The notes beneath the pieces were generated by a model that was given only the letters and a program-made list of their open reading frames with translations, ran no database searches and had not been told where the DNA came from. Below are positions 1 through 7,551 of a stretch of 7,551 nt of DNA, piece by piece. Position numbers and translations under genes: made by a program. This stretch comes from JBICHM01 sp043101835 (GTDB lineage: Bacteria > Planctomycetota > Phycisphaerae > Phycisphaerales > UBA1924). The first letter of the stretch is position 1. Each line of letters opens with the position of its first letter. The stretch spans positions 1 to 7,551 of the forward strand of contig JBICHM010000287.1 in assembly GCA_043101835.1 (NCBI GenBank). Direction: 5' to 3'.

Positions 1-381
1 CTCGTGGCGGGGCTCGCCATCTTCATGTTCGGCGGCCTGTGGTACGCGCTGCTCTTCGCCAAGGCGTGGGTGAAGGTGTACGCCTTCACCGAGGAGCAGG
101 TGAAGCAGATGACGGTGGCGCCGGCGAAGACCTACGGCGCGCTGCTGGTGTGCGACCTGATCGTGGCGGCCGGTGTGGCGATGCTCATCAACGCCTGCGG
201 CGTGACGGGCGCGGGCCAGGGCGCTGCGCTCGGCGGCGTCGTGGGGCTTCTCGTCGTCGCGCCACAGGTGCTGCAGACGCAGGTGGCGTCGGCCCGTCCG
301 GTCGCCGGGTGGGTGATCGACGGTGGAAAGATGGTGCTGGGCACGGCGCTGGCGGGCGTGATTCTGGGGGCGTGGCAGTGA
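1..381 (+). CDS. DUF1761-like small membrane protein (5' end cut off by window)
   Basis: The reading frame is open from base 1 and ends at TGA 379-381, giving 126 visible residues; the true start lies upstream. The protein is very hydrophobic, with about four membrane segments near visible residues 1-22, 43-63, 71-92 and 104-124. The first segment carries a GGLWYALLF stretch followed by a KAW motif, which resembles the N-terminal signature of DUF1761 proteins (small four-helix membrane proteins of unknown function, usually about 130-140 aa). If that is right, only some ten residues are missing. The GTG at position 4 is in frame, but starting there would cut into the first membrane helix, so I treat the gene as partial. 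The next gene begins 23 nt downstream on the same strand, so co-transcription is likely. The family assignment is from recalled sequence character and was not searched; no biochemical role can be given. Confidence 0.72.
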   Translation, partial: LVAGLAIFMFGGLWYALLFAKAWVKVYAFTEEQVKQMTVAPAKTYGALLVCDLIVAAGVAMLINACGVTGAGQGAALGGVVGLLVVAPQVLQTQVASARPVAGWVIDGGKMVLGTALAGVILGAWQ

Positions 382-390
382 CGCCGCGCG

Positions 391-397
391 AAAGGAG
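391..397 (+). promoter_or_regulatory. Shine-Dalgarno site fixing the start of the YCII/SRPBCC gene
   Basis: AAAGGAG lies 7 nt before the ATG at 405. This spacing selects 405 over the ATG codons at 414 and 417. It also argues against the frame's long open extension upstream, which runs through the preceding gene. Confidence 0.75.
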
Positions 398-404
398 TGT
401 TTCG

Positions 405-2315
405 ATGCGTGGGATGATGAAGCGGTGCATGGCTGCCGGACTGGCGCTCGTCGCGTGCGCGGCGGCGCACGCGGAGACAAAGCTCTTCGCGGCGATCATG
501 ACGAAGGGCCCGAACTGGGTTGACGGCAAGATCGTCACCGAGCAGGACGGGTTCGAGCAGCATCGCGCAACGCTGCGGGCGCTCGATGCGTCCGGTGCGC
601 TGCTGCTCGCGGGGCCCTTCGCGGGCTGGGAGAGCGGGATGACGATCGTCCGCGCCGACTCGCTCGAAGCGGCCCGCGCGATGCTCGAGGCCGACGGCTT
701 CATCGCCAGCGGCGTGCTGTCGATGGATCTCCACGAGTGGGAGGCGTCGATGGGCGCGGTGGACCCCTCGGTGGCGTTCGCGCTCGCGCAGCCGGCGCCC
801 GACGCCATGCGCACGCTCACGCACGACGCGGTGATCAACGCGCCGGTCGCCGAGGTATGGGCGGCGTTCACGACGGGTGAGGGGTACACGGCGCTTGGCG
901 TGCCGAAGGCGGAGGTCGATCTGCGCGTCGGCGGGTCGATTCGCTCGTCGTACAACCCGGAATCCAGCCTGAACGATGACGACACGATCGTGAACACGAT
1001 CCTCGCCTACGCGCCGGAGCGCATGCTCGCGATGCGCAACACGCAGGCGCCGGCGAACTTCCCGCTCGGGCCGGCGCTCCAGAAGACCTGGAGCGTGACG
1101 ACGCTCGAGCCGCTGGGCCCGGACGCGACGCGCGTGTCGATCACCGGCTACGGCTGGGGCGACGACCCCGCCTCACAGCAGGCGTACACCTATTTCAAGC
1201 AGGGCAACCAGATCGTGCTCGACACGATGAAGGCGGCGCTCGAGGGCGACACCGACGCCGAGGCGCTGGCGCCGAACGAGGTGATGGAGCGCATCGGCAT
1301 GCTCGCCGGCGGCGAGTGGATCGCGGAGAAGCCGATGCCTGGCGGCGGGACCTTCCGCGTGCGCGGCGTGACGCGTTTCGCGCCCGACGGCGCGAGCCTC
1401 GTCAGCCGCGGCTGGCTGGGCACGGACGAGGGCATGTGGGAGCACGCGACCACGCAGGTGTGGCTCGATCCCGTGCTCGGCACGGTGCGCTTCCAGAACA
1501 TCGACGAGAGCGGGGCGGTGGCGCGCGGCGAGATCGTCGGGCTCGACACCGACCACCTCCGCTGGGACTGGAATCTCGAGCGTCCCGATGGCAGCGCGAC
1601 GCGCTATCGCGTCGAGATGCTGATCACCGGCCCGGATGCGTACACCTTCGAGCTCTTCGCCCCGACCGACGACGGCGGCTGGCAGATGGTGCAGACGACC
1701 GACAACCGGCGCGTCGACACGGCCCCCGCGGCCTTCCTGAAGATGCGCGAGGGAGACCAGGCGATGGGCGCAGCGAACATCGAGGAGTGGACCGACGGCG
1801 CCGTGCGCGTGCTCGCGCACCGGGGCGAGGGTGATGCGCGCTGGAGCGAGTTCGAGGTCACGCTGCCTGAGGCGCGCGACGCAGCGTGGGCGCGCCTGAC
1901 GACCGAGAAGGGCCTGCAGTCCTTCTTCGCGCCGAAGGCGAACGTCGAGCTGCGCGAGGGTGGGACGTGGGAGCCGCTGTTCTTCCCCGACGCGGCGCCG
2001 GGCCAGCGGGGGGCGGAAGGTGTGTATATCCGCTCCATCGACGCCCCGCGCACCCTTCAGGTGCACTGGAACGCGCCGCCGCAGTTCCCCGAGGTTCGGG
2101 CGACCGGCTTCCGCGCGCACTTCGTCCTTGAGCCGATTGACCACGCGACGACGCGTGTGACGCTGCGCCTCGACGAGTTCGGCGAGGGTGAGCAGTGGGA
2201 CGGAACGTACGACTACTTCCTGCAGGCCTTCCCTGTCGTGCTCAACCGCATGCGCCGGGCGACGATCGACGGCCCGATTGACTGGGCGGCAGAGCGCTCG
2301 CGCGCCTCTCGCTGA
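405..2315 (+). CDS. Exported multidomain protein: YCII-like + AHSA1/SRPBCC + lipocalin-like + AHSA1/SRPBCC
   Basis: A 636-residue protein. Residues 1-23 look like an export signal: MRGMMKR, then a short hydrophobic run, then AHA before E24. A lipobox-like LVAC at 15-18 would alternatively make it a lipoprotein. Residues about 25-115 resemble a YCII-type ferredoxin-like fold (KGPNW, HRATL, LLLAGPF, GFIASGVL). Residues about 138-280 form an AHSA1-like SRPBCC domain (INAPVAEVWAAFTT, the LRVGGSI strand, and a C-terminal helix with GNQIVLDTMKAAL). Residues about 293-450 read like a lipocalin-like beta barrel (LAGGEWIAEK at the start, DGGWQMVQTTDNRR near the end). Residues about 478-622 form a second AHSA1-like domain (LPEARDAAWARLTT, ELREGGTWEP, a C-terminal helix ending VVLNRMRRA). 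SRPBCC and lipocalin folds bind hydrophobic ligands, but no ligand or catalytic residue can be named here. It follows the DUF1761-like gene by 23 nt and ends before a strong hairpin. Domain calls are by eye; the coding call is firm. Confidence 0.85.
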   Translation: MRGMMKRCMAAGLALVACAAAHAETKLFAAIMTKGPNWVDGKIVTEQDGFEQHRATLRALDASGALLLAGPFAGWESGMTIVRADSLEAARAMLEADGFIASGVLSMDLHEWEASMGAVDPSVAFALAQPAPDAMRTLTHDAVINAPVAEVWAAFTTGEGYTALGVPKAEVDLRVGGSIRSSYNPESSLNDDDTIVNTILAYAPERMLAMRNTQAPANFPLGPALQKTWSVTTLEPLGPDATRVSITGYGWGDDPASQQAYTYFKQGNQIVLDTMKAALEGDTDAEALAPNEVMERIGMLAGGEWIAEKPMPGGGTFRVRGVTRFAPDGASLVSRGWLGTDEGMWEHATTQVWLDPVLGTVRFQNIDESGAVARGEIVGLDTDHLRWDWNLERPDGSATRYRVEMLITGPDAYTFELFAPTDDGGWQMVQTTDNRRVDTAPAAFLKMREGDQAMGAANIEEWTDGAVRVLAHRGEGDARWSEFEVTLPEARDAAWARLTTEKGLQSFFAPKANVELREGGTWEPLFFPDAAPGQRGAEGVYIRSIDAPRTLQVHWNAPPQFPEVRATGFRAHFVLEPIDHATTRVTLRLDEFGEGEQWDGTYDYFLQAFPVVLNRMRRATIDGPIDWAAERSRASR

Positions 2316-2333
2316 TCAACGAGACATTCCGGG

Positions 2334-2371
2334 ACCGCCCCGCAGCTCGCTTCCGAGCCGCGGGGCGGTTT
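2334..2371 (+). terminator. Strong intrinsic-terminator-like hairpin after the YCII/SRPBCC gene
   Basis: The outer stem pairs ACCGCCCCGC (2334-2343) with GCGGGGCGGT (2360-2369), ten perfect pairs. After one A/C mismatch, an inner stem pairs GCTCG (2345-2349) with CGAGC (2354-2358) around a CTTC loop. Only a short T run (2369-2371) follows, so the U-tract is weak while the stem is very stable. It sits 18 nt after the stop codon at 2315 and 28 nt before crcB. On the minus strand no T run follows the stem, so it should act on plus-strand transcripts. Confidence 0.7.
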
Positions 2372-2397
2372 GCATTGGTGCGCCGTATGCTGCCCGC

Positions 2398-2844
2398 ATG
2401 TCGCCCACGATCGGCAACCTGCTGGCGGTGATGCTCGGCGGCGCCATCGGCGCCGGGGCTCGGTGGGCGCTCGCGGGGTGGACGCAGCGGGCCTTCGATG
2501 CCCGCGTCGGCGGTCACTTCCCTGTCGGCACGCTCATCGTCAATGTGCTCGGGTGCCTGGCGATCGGCGCGCTGGCGGCGTGGTTCACGACGACGCCCCA
2601 CGGCGAGGGCGCCGAGCGCGTCGGCCGTATCGCGCTGCCGACGGAGGAACGCCGTCACCTGCTGCTGTTCGTGGGCGTGCTGGGCGGGTTCACGACGTTC
2701 TCGTCGTTCGCGATCGATGCCCTCGCGCTCGTGGAAGTGGGGGAGCGGGGCCGGGCGCTCGCGTATGTGCTGCTGAGCAACGCGCTCGGGATCTGCGGCG
2801 CGTGGTTCGCCTACATCGGCGTCGAACGCCTGGCGCGGGCATGA
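2398..2844 (+). CDS. crcB: Fluoride-specific ion channel CrcB/FluC
   Basis: A 148-residue protein with the signatures of the Fluc/CrcB family, small dual-topology membrane proteins that dimerise and let toxic fluoride leave the cytoplasm. Visible motifs are GGAIGAGARW (14-23), FPVGTLIVN (41-49, including the conserved pore Asn at 49) and GGFTTFSSF (96-104, including the two conserved phenylalanines at 101 and 104 that line the fluoride path in characterised members). Four membrane helices are expected near 8-28, 42-63, 88-112 and 119-142. The loop between helices 2 and 3 (about 64-87) is longer and more charged than usual, which explains a length above the typical 120-130. The ATG at 2398 starts the protein just before helix 1. 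No Shine-Dalgarno sequence and no fluoride riboswitch are visible in the short upstream gap. The stop overlaps the next start as ATGA. Confidence 0.95.
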   Translation: MSPTIGNLLAVMLGGAIGAGARWALAGWTQRAFDARVGGHFPVGTLIVNVLGCLAIGALAAWFTTTPHGEGAERVGRIALPTEERRHLLLFVGVLGGFTTFSSFAIDALALVEVGERGRALAYVLLSNALGICGAWFAYIGVERLARA

Positions 2845-3281
2845 GCGGGCTCGTGGATTCGATCTGGAGCGCGCTCGCTGTCGCAACGCGCGTCCGCACG
2901 CGCACGCTCGATGCGGCCACCGGCGATGCGACGGAGATCGATGGCAGAGTGAAGGTCAGCGTCGACGGTGATGCGCTCCGCTTCGAAGAGCGCTGCGTCC
3001 TCACCACCCACGAAGGCCGAACCCTCGACACGCGCAACACGATCGTCTGGACGCGGCGCGACGGCGCGATCGAGGTGTCGCACGAACGCTTCGGGCCGGC
3101 GCGGGCGGTCGCGCTCGTGCGCCTCGTGCCCGACGGCGATGCGCTCCGCAGCGCGGCGGATCACATCTGCGCCGGGGATCGCTACGCCTGCGCGGTGCGC
3201 TGCAACGACGGCGCCGTCGGGGTCGAGTGGACCATCATCGGTCCGCGGAAGCGGATACTCGTCGCGACGGTCTATTCCTGA
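2841..3281 (+). CDS. DUF6314-like protein coupled to crcB
   Basis: A 146-residue soluble protein starting at ATG 2841, inside the ATGA that also holds the crcB stop. No Shine-Dalgarno sequence precedes it, so translation is probably coupled to crcB. The C-terminal half carries the pattern I associate with DUF6314 proteins: HIC (108-110), a following D113-x-Y115, W130 and GPRK (134-137), ending in VATVYS. Those proteins are thought to adopt a small lipocalin-like beta barrel, and their function is unknown. There is no signal peptide or membrane helix, so it is probably cytoplasmic. The N-terminal part (about 1-30) is less typical, lacking the usual aromatic-rich opening, and may be divergent. 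The coding region overlaps the opposite-strand hydrolase by 10 bp at the 3' ends. Codon use matches the neighbours. The coding call is strong; the family name is moderate and was not searched. Confidence 0.78.
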   Translation: MSGLVDSIWSALAVATRVRTRTLDAATGDATEIDGRVKVSVDGDALRFEERCVLTTHEGRTLDTRNTIVWTRRDGAIEVSHERFGPARAVALVRLVPDGDALRSAADHICAGDRYACAVRCNDGAVGVEWTIIGPRKRILVATVYS

Positions 3282-4255
3282 TCGTCGCCCTTGCGCAGCC
3301 GATCCAGGATGATCGGGATCGCCGGGGGCGTGAACCCGTCCTCGCCCATGATCTCGCGCTCGAGCGCGAGGCGCTTGAGCATCGAGCGGTGGTTGGCGCT
3401 GACGATGACGAAGTCGTCCACGCCCTCGAGGCGCGCCGACTCCAGCGGCACCACGCCGTCGCCGACGGAGTTGACCAGGTCGTCGGTCGCGGCGCGGATG
3501 CGCTCGCCCTGCGCTTCGCCGAGGAGCGTGCGCGTCGCGTCGGCGAGCGCGCCCGAATCCACCGGTGAGGCCTGCGCGGCGATGATGGTGATCTCGACGC
3601 CCTCGGGCAACGGTCGGCTGTTCAGGTCGGTGAGGAACTCGGAGCCGGGGGCCAGGTCGATCGCGGCCTCACCGGCGCCGTCGGTCGTGAGCGTCTCGGT
3701 CGCGACGGGGTCGCCGAAGGCGCCCATCCAGCGCACGAGCGCTTCGCGCAGCTCGCTGACCGGCTGCAGCGGCGCCCAGGGCGAGCCGTGGTTGGGTGTG
3801 CCGACCATGATGAAGCGGTCGACGTCGGGGTGCAGCGACTGATCGAACCCGGGGCGCGTGAGCGCATCGCGCGCGACGAGGCCGCCCATGGAGTGGGCGA
3901 CGATGTTGAGGCGCGAGATGCCGCGTGCGCGGTGATCGGCGAGCGCTTCGTGCAGCAGTTCCGCTGAGTCAGCGACGGGCTGGTCGTTGGGGTACTCGAA
4001 GGTGGCGACCTCGAACCCGGCGTCGCGCAGCGCGGGCGTGAGGTCGTTCCAGATCGTGCCGGGCTCATCGAGCCCGTGGATGAGCAGCACGACCGGTGCG
4101 CCGTTCCGCGCGCGGGCCGGAGTGTGCGGTGTTCGCTCGAGCAACACATTGATGACGCCGAAGGCGACGGCGATGGTGAGCAGGGCGCAGCACGACAACG
4201 CCGCGGCCCTGCGGAGGCTGCGGCGTCGTCGGGTTCGTTCGGTGGTCGTCGCCAT
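3272..4255 (-). CDS. Membrane-anchored alpha/beta hydrolase (lipase/esterase-like)
   Basis: A 327-residue protein. The N-terminus is Arg-rich (residues 7-16), followed by one hydrophobic helix (about 17-38), giving an uncleaved anchor with the catalytic domain most likely outside the cytoplasm. The domain opens with VVLLIHGLDE (55-64; oxyanion-hole HG) and has the nucleophile elbow AHSMGG (120-125, Ser122). GTPNHGS (152-158) is the strand-loop found in triacylglycerol-lipase and PGAP1-like hydrolases. The likely triad partners are Asp266 in GDGVVP and His289 in SANHRSM. Substrate is unknown; an ester or lipid is the family expectation. The ATG at 4255 is chosen because AAGGA lies just upstream; an in-frame ATG at 4324 would add 23 residues and overlap acnA. 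The gene begins 40 nt after the acnA stop on the same strand with no terminator between, so it is probably read from the same transcript. Its stop lies 10 bp inside the convergent DUF6314-like gene. Confidence 0.9.
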   Translation of the reverse strand: MATTTERTRRRRSLRRAAALSCCALLTIAVAFGVINVLLERTPHTPARARNGAPVVLLIHGLDEPGTIWNDLTPALRDAGFEVATFEYPNDQPVADSAELLHEALADHRARGISRLNIVAHSMGGLVARDALTRPGFDQSLHPDVDRFIMVGTPNHGSPWAPLQPVSELREALVRWMGAFGDPVATETLTTDGAGEAAIDLAPGSEFLTDLNSRPLPEGVEITIIAAQASPVDSGALADATRTLLGEAQGERIRAATDDLVNSVGDGVVPLESARLEGVDDFVIVSANHRSMLKRLALEREIMGEDGFTPPAIPIILDRLRKGDDQE

Positions 4256-4259
4256 CGCT

Positions 4260-4264
4260 TCCTT
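4260..4264 (-). promoter_or_regulatory. Shine-Dalgarno site of the hydrolase gene
   Basis: On the minus strand AAGGA stands 4 nt before the ATG at 4255, within AAGGAAG (4258-4264). It supports 4255 over the in-frame ATG at 4324. The adjoining TATAAA (4263-4268, minus strand) is too close to the start codon to serve as a -10 element for an ordinary leader. Confidence 0.6.
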
Positions 4265-4295
4265 TATAGGGAGGCGGGGCGCGGTTCGTGCGGGG

Positions 4296-7082
<2,787 letters not shown>

Positions 7083-7110
7083 GGGTCGTCTCCTTGCGTT
7101 GGGACGATAC

Positions 7111-7138
7111 AGCCTAGGCGCGGGGCATCATTTGCCAA
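7111..7138 (-). promoter_or_regulatory. Candidate sigma-70-type promoter for acnA
   Basis: On the minus strand TTGGCA (7133-7138) is one base from the TTGACA consensus. A 16-nt spacer separates it from TAGGCT (7111-7116), which keeps the TA...T of a -10 box but is otherwise weak. Transcription would begin near 7104, giving a leader of about 20 nt that contains the Shine-Dalgarno sequence. The site lies in the only AT-richer patch upstream of acnA. The -35 box falls inside the 11-bp palindrome at 7130-7140, a possible operator. This is a pattern-based prediction. Confidence 0.35.
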
Positions 7139-7140
7139 AT
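7130..7140. repeat. 11-bp palindrome overlapping the acnA -35 box
   Basis: ATTTG-C-CAAAT is a perfect inverted repeat with a single central base. It lies over the candidate -35 element, a common position for a repressor operator. Nothing identifies a particular regulator, and so short a palindrome in an AT-rich patch could be chance. Confidence 0.35.
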
Positions 7141-7226
7141 AGATCGGAGTGACGAGTTGGATTGATATTGTTGATAGGCACGGAGGCGGCAGACCTCGAG
7201 ACCCGAGACCTGATGGGGTGGGGCGC

Positions 7227-7278
7227 CCTCCCCCATGCAAGGGGGGAGGTGTCGGCGCAGCCGACGGAGGGGGCTTCC
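7227..7278 (+). repeat. Left repeat unit of the composite element
   Basis: Hairpin 1 pairs CCTCCCCC (7227-7234) with GGGGGAGG (7242-7249) around a 7-nt loop. Hairpin 2 pairs GTCGGC (7251-7256) with GCCGAC (7260-7265) around GCA. A purine-rich GGAGGGGGC tail (7266-7274) follows, then TTCC. Confidence 0.85.
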
Positions 7279-7377
7279 CTCTCTCCCGCTTCTCCATCGC
7301 TCGCAGCGCGGCGATTCTGCGGATCGAAATCCGTCGCAAGGCCGACCATGCGCCGCGCAAGGAGGCCGGGAGGAGAC

Positions 7378-7428
7378 GGAGCCCCCTCCGTCCGCTCCGC
7401 GGACACCTCCCCCGCTGCACGGGGGAGG
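7378..7428 (-). repeat. Right repeat unit, inverted copy
   Basis: On the plus strand the order is reversed. GTCCGC (7390-7395) pairs with GCGGAC (7399-7404) around TCC, then CCTCCCCC (7406-7413) pairs with GGGGGAGG (7421-7428) around GCTGCAC. Compared with the left copy, the fourth base of the small stem changes G to C and its partner C to G, so pairing is kept. Confidence 0.85.
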
Positions 7429-7433
7429 ACGCA

Positions 7434-7550
7434 TCACGGCATCTGCCAGTCCACGCCCGCGTTGGCGTCTTCGCTGATGATCTCGAAGAACTGGTCCATC
7501 GTGACGAGCATCACGTAGTTGTCGCCGAAGGCGACGTTGGTCCGGCCTTC
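7434..7550 (-). CDS. C-terminal fragment, possibly DUF1559-type (H-X9-DG) pseudopilin
   Basis: Thirty-eight codons and a TGA (7434-7436) are visible on the minus strand; the rest lies beyond the right edge. The fragment begins EGRTNVAFGDNYVMLV and ends DANAGVDWQMP. An asparagine-hydrophobic-Phe-Gly/Ala-Asp-small-residue-Val strand, shortly before a short acidic C-terminus, is how DUF1559/H-X9-DG prepilin-like proteins of planctomycetes end (typical form N-V-x-F-A-D-G-H-V). These are type II secretion-like pseudopilins with an N-terminal methylation motif, which cannot be seen here. The frame shows the same GC-rich codon use as neighbouring genes. An inverted-repeat element follows 5 nt after the stop. 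The coding call is fairly good for so short a piece; the family call is tentative. Confidence 0.55.
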   Translation of the reverse strand, partial: EGRTNVAFGDNYVMLVTMDQFFEIISEDANAGVDWQMP

Positions 7551-7551
7551 C

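Larger units (their letters stand above)
7227..7428. repeat. Composite palindromic element: two inverted two-hairpin repeats
   Basis: Two copies of a roughly 50-bp GC-rich repeat face each other across about 100 bp. Comparing 7227-7275 with the reverse complement of 7380-7428, I count 43 of 49 identical bases. The interior adds symmetry: GCGCGGCG (7306-7313) pairs with CGCCGCGC (7351-7358), and the centre GGAT-CGAA-ATCC (7321-7332) is itself a hairpin. The whole could therefore fold as one long cruciform or RNA hairpin. There is no transposase and no obvious flanking duplication. It resembles the REP/BIME or small MITE class of palindromic elements of high-GC bacteria, but assignment to a named family is not possible here. 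It starts 5 nt beyond the pseudopilin-like stop codon, so it may also end that transcript. Confidence 0.8.
7083..7433. other. Intergenic region between pseudopilin-like gene and acnA
   Basis: This 351-bp gap has no credible gene. Reading on the minus strand away from the pseudopilin stop, it holds the double inverted-repeat element (7227-7428), then a plain stretch with three AGACC copies at 7191, 7199 and 7206 on the plus strand. An AT-richer patch (about 7130-7178) with a probable promoter comes next, and finally the acnA Shine-Dalgarno. Several short open frames crossing the repeats are low-complexity Pro/Arg/Gly-rich translations and were not called as genes. Confidence 0.8.

Noticed and set aside
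39..404. N-terminal extension of the YCII/SRPBCC frame, open back to an ATG at 39
   Set aside because: It overlaps the DUF1761-like gene in another frame, its translation is Arg/Gly-rich filler, and the Shine-Dalgarno plus signal peptide start cleanly at 405.
132..997. Two long minus-strand open frames over the first two genes
   Set aside because: Their translations are Arg/Ser/Pro-rich without motifs and they oppose well-supported plus-strand genes.
2188..2397. Upstream extension of the crcB frame
   Set aside because: It runs through the end of the previous gene and the terminator hairpin; CrcB homology begins just after the ATG at 2398.
2316..2397. Possible fluoride riboswitch before crcB
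   Set aside because: The gap is mostly a terminator hairpin, and I see neither the conserved loop sequences nor the pseudoknot partners of that riboswitch.
7191..7210. Three AGACC copies at 7191, 7199 and 7206
   Set aside because: The unit is only 5 bp and the spacing is uneven (8 and 7 bp), so chance is an adequate explanation; it is too few and too short for a CRISPR or iteron array.

Overview
The window is high-GC bacterial chromosome with strongly GC-biased third codon positions. A partial gene at the right edge ends like the C-terminus of a DUF1559-type (H-X9-DG) pseudopilin, a family expanded in Planctomycetota. Together with the GC content and the paired palindromic repeats, this suggests a planctomycete, possibly of the Phycisphaerae, but the assignment is inference. 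No phage, CRISPR, tRNA or rRNA genes and no intact transposase are visible.

Plus-strand half (1-3281). The window opens inside a small DUF1761-like membrane protein. After 23 nt comes a long exported protein that combines a YCII-like domain, two AHSA1/SRPBCC domains and a lipocalin-like middle domain. A strong hairpin follows and probably terminates this unit. Next is a FluC/CrcB fluoride channel whose stop codon overlaps, as ATGA, the start of a DUF6314-like protein. That second pair is probably translated as a coupled unit.

Minus-strand half (3272-7551). Reading leftward: the tail of a pseudopilin-like gene, a 351-bp intergenic region, a complete AcnA/IRP-type aconitate hydratase, and 40 nt later a membrane-anchored alpha/beta hydrolase. 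The hydrolase runs into the DUF6314-like gene with a 10-bp tail-to-tail overlap of coding sequences.

The intergenic region 7083-7433 holds the likely acnA promoter in an AT-richer patch, and a roughly 200-bp palindromic element made of two inverted copies of a two-hairpin repeat. The copies differ by a compensatory base-pair change in one stem, which suggests that the fold is maintained. The clearest points for a second look are this repeat, the exported YCII/SRPBCC multidomain protein, and the coupling of an uncharacterised DUF6314-like protein to a fluoride channel. I found no convincing new multi-gene system.
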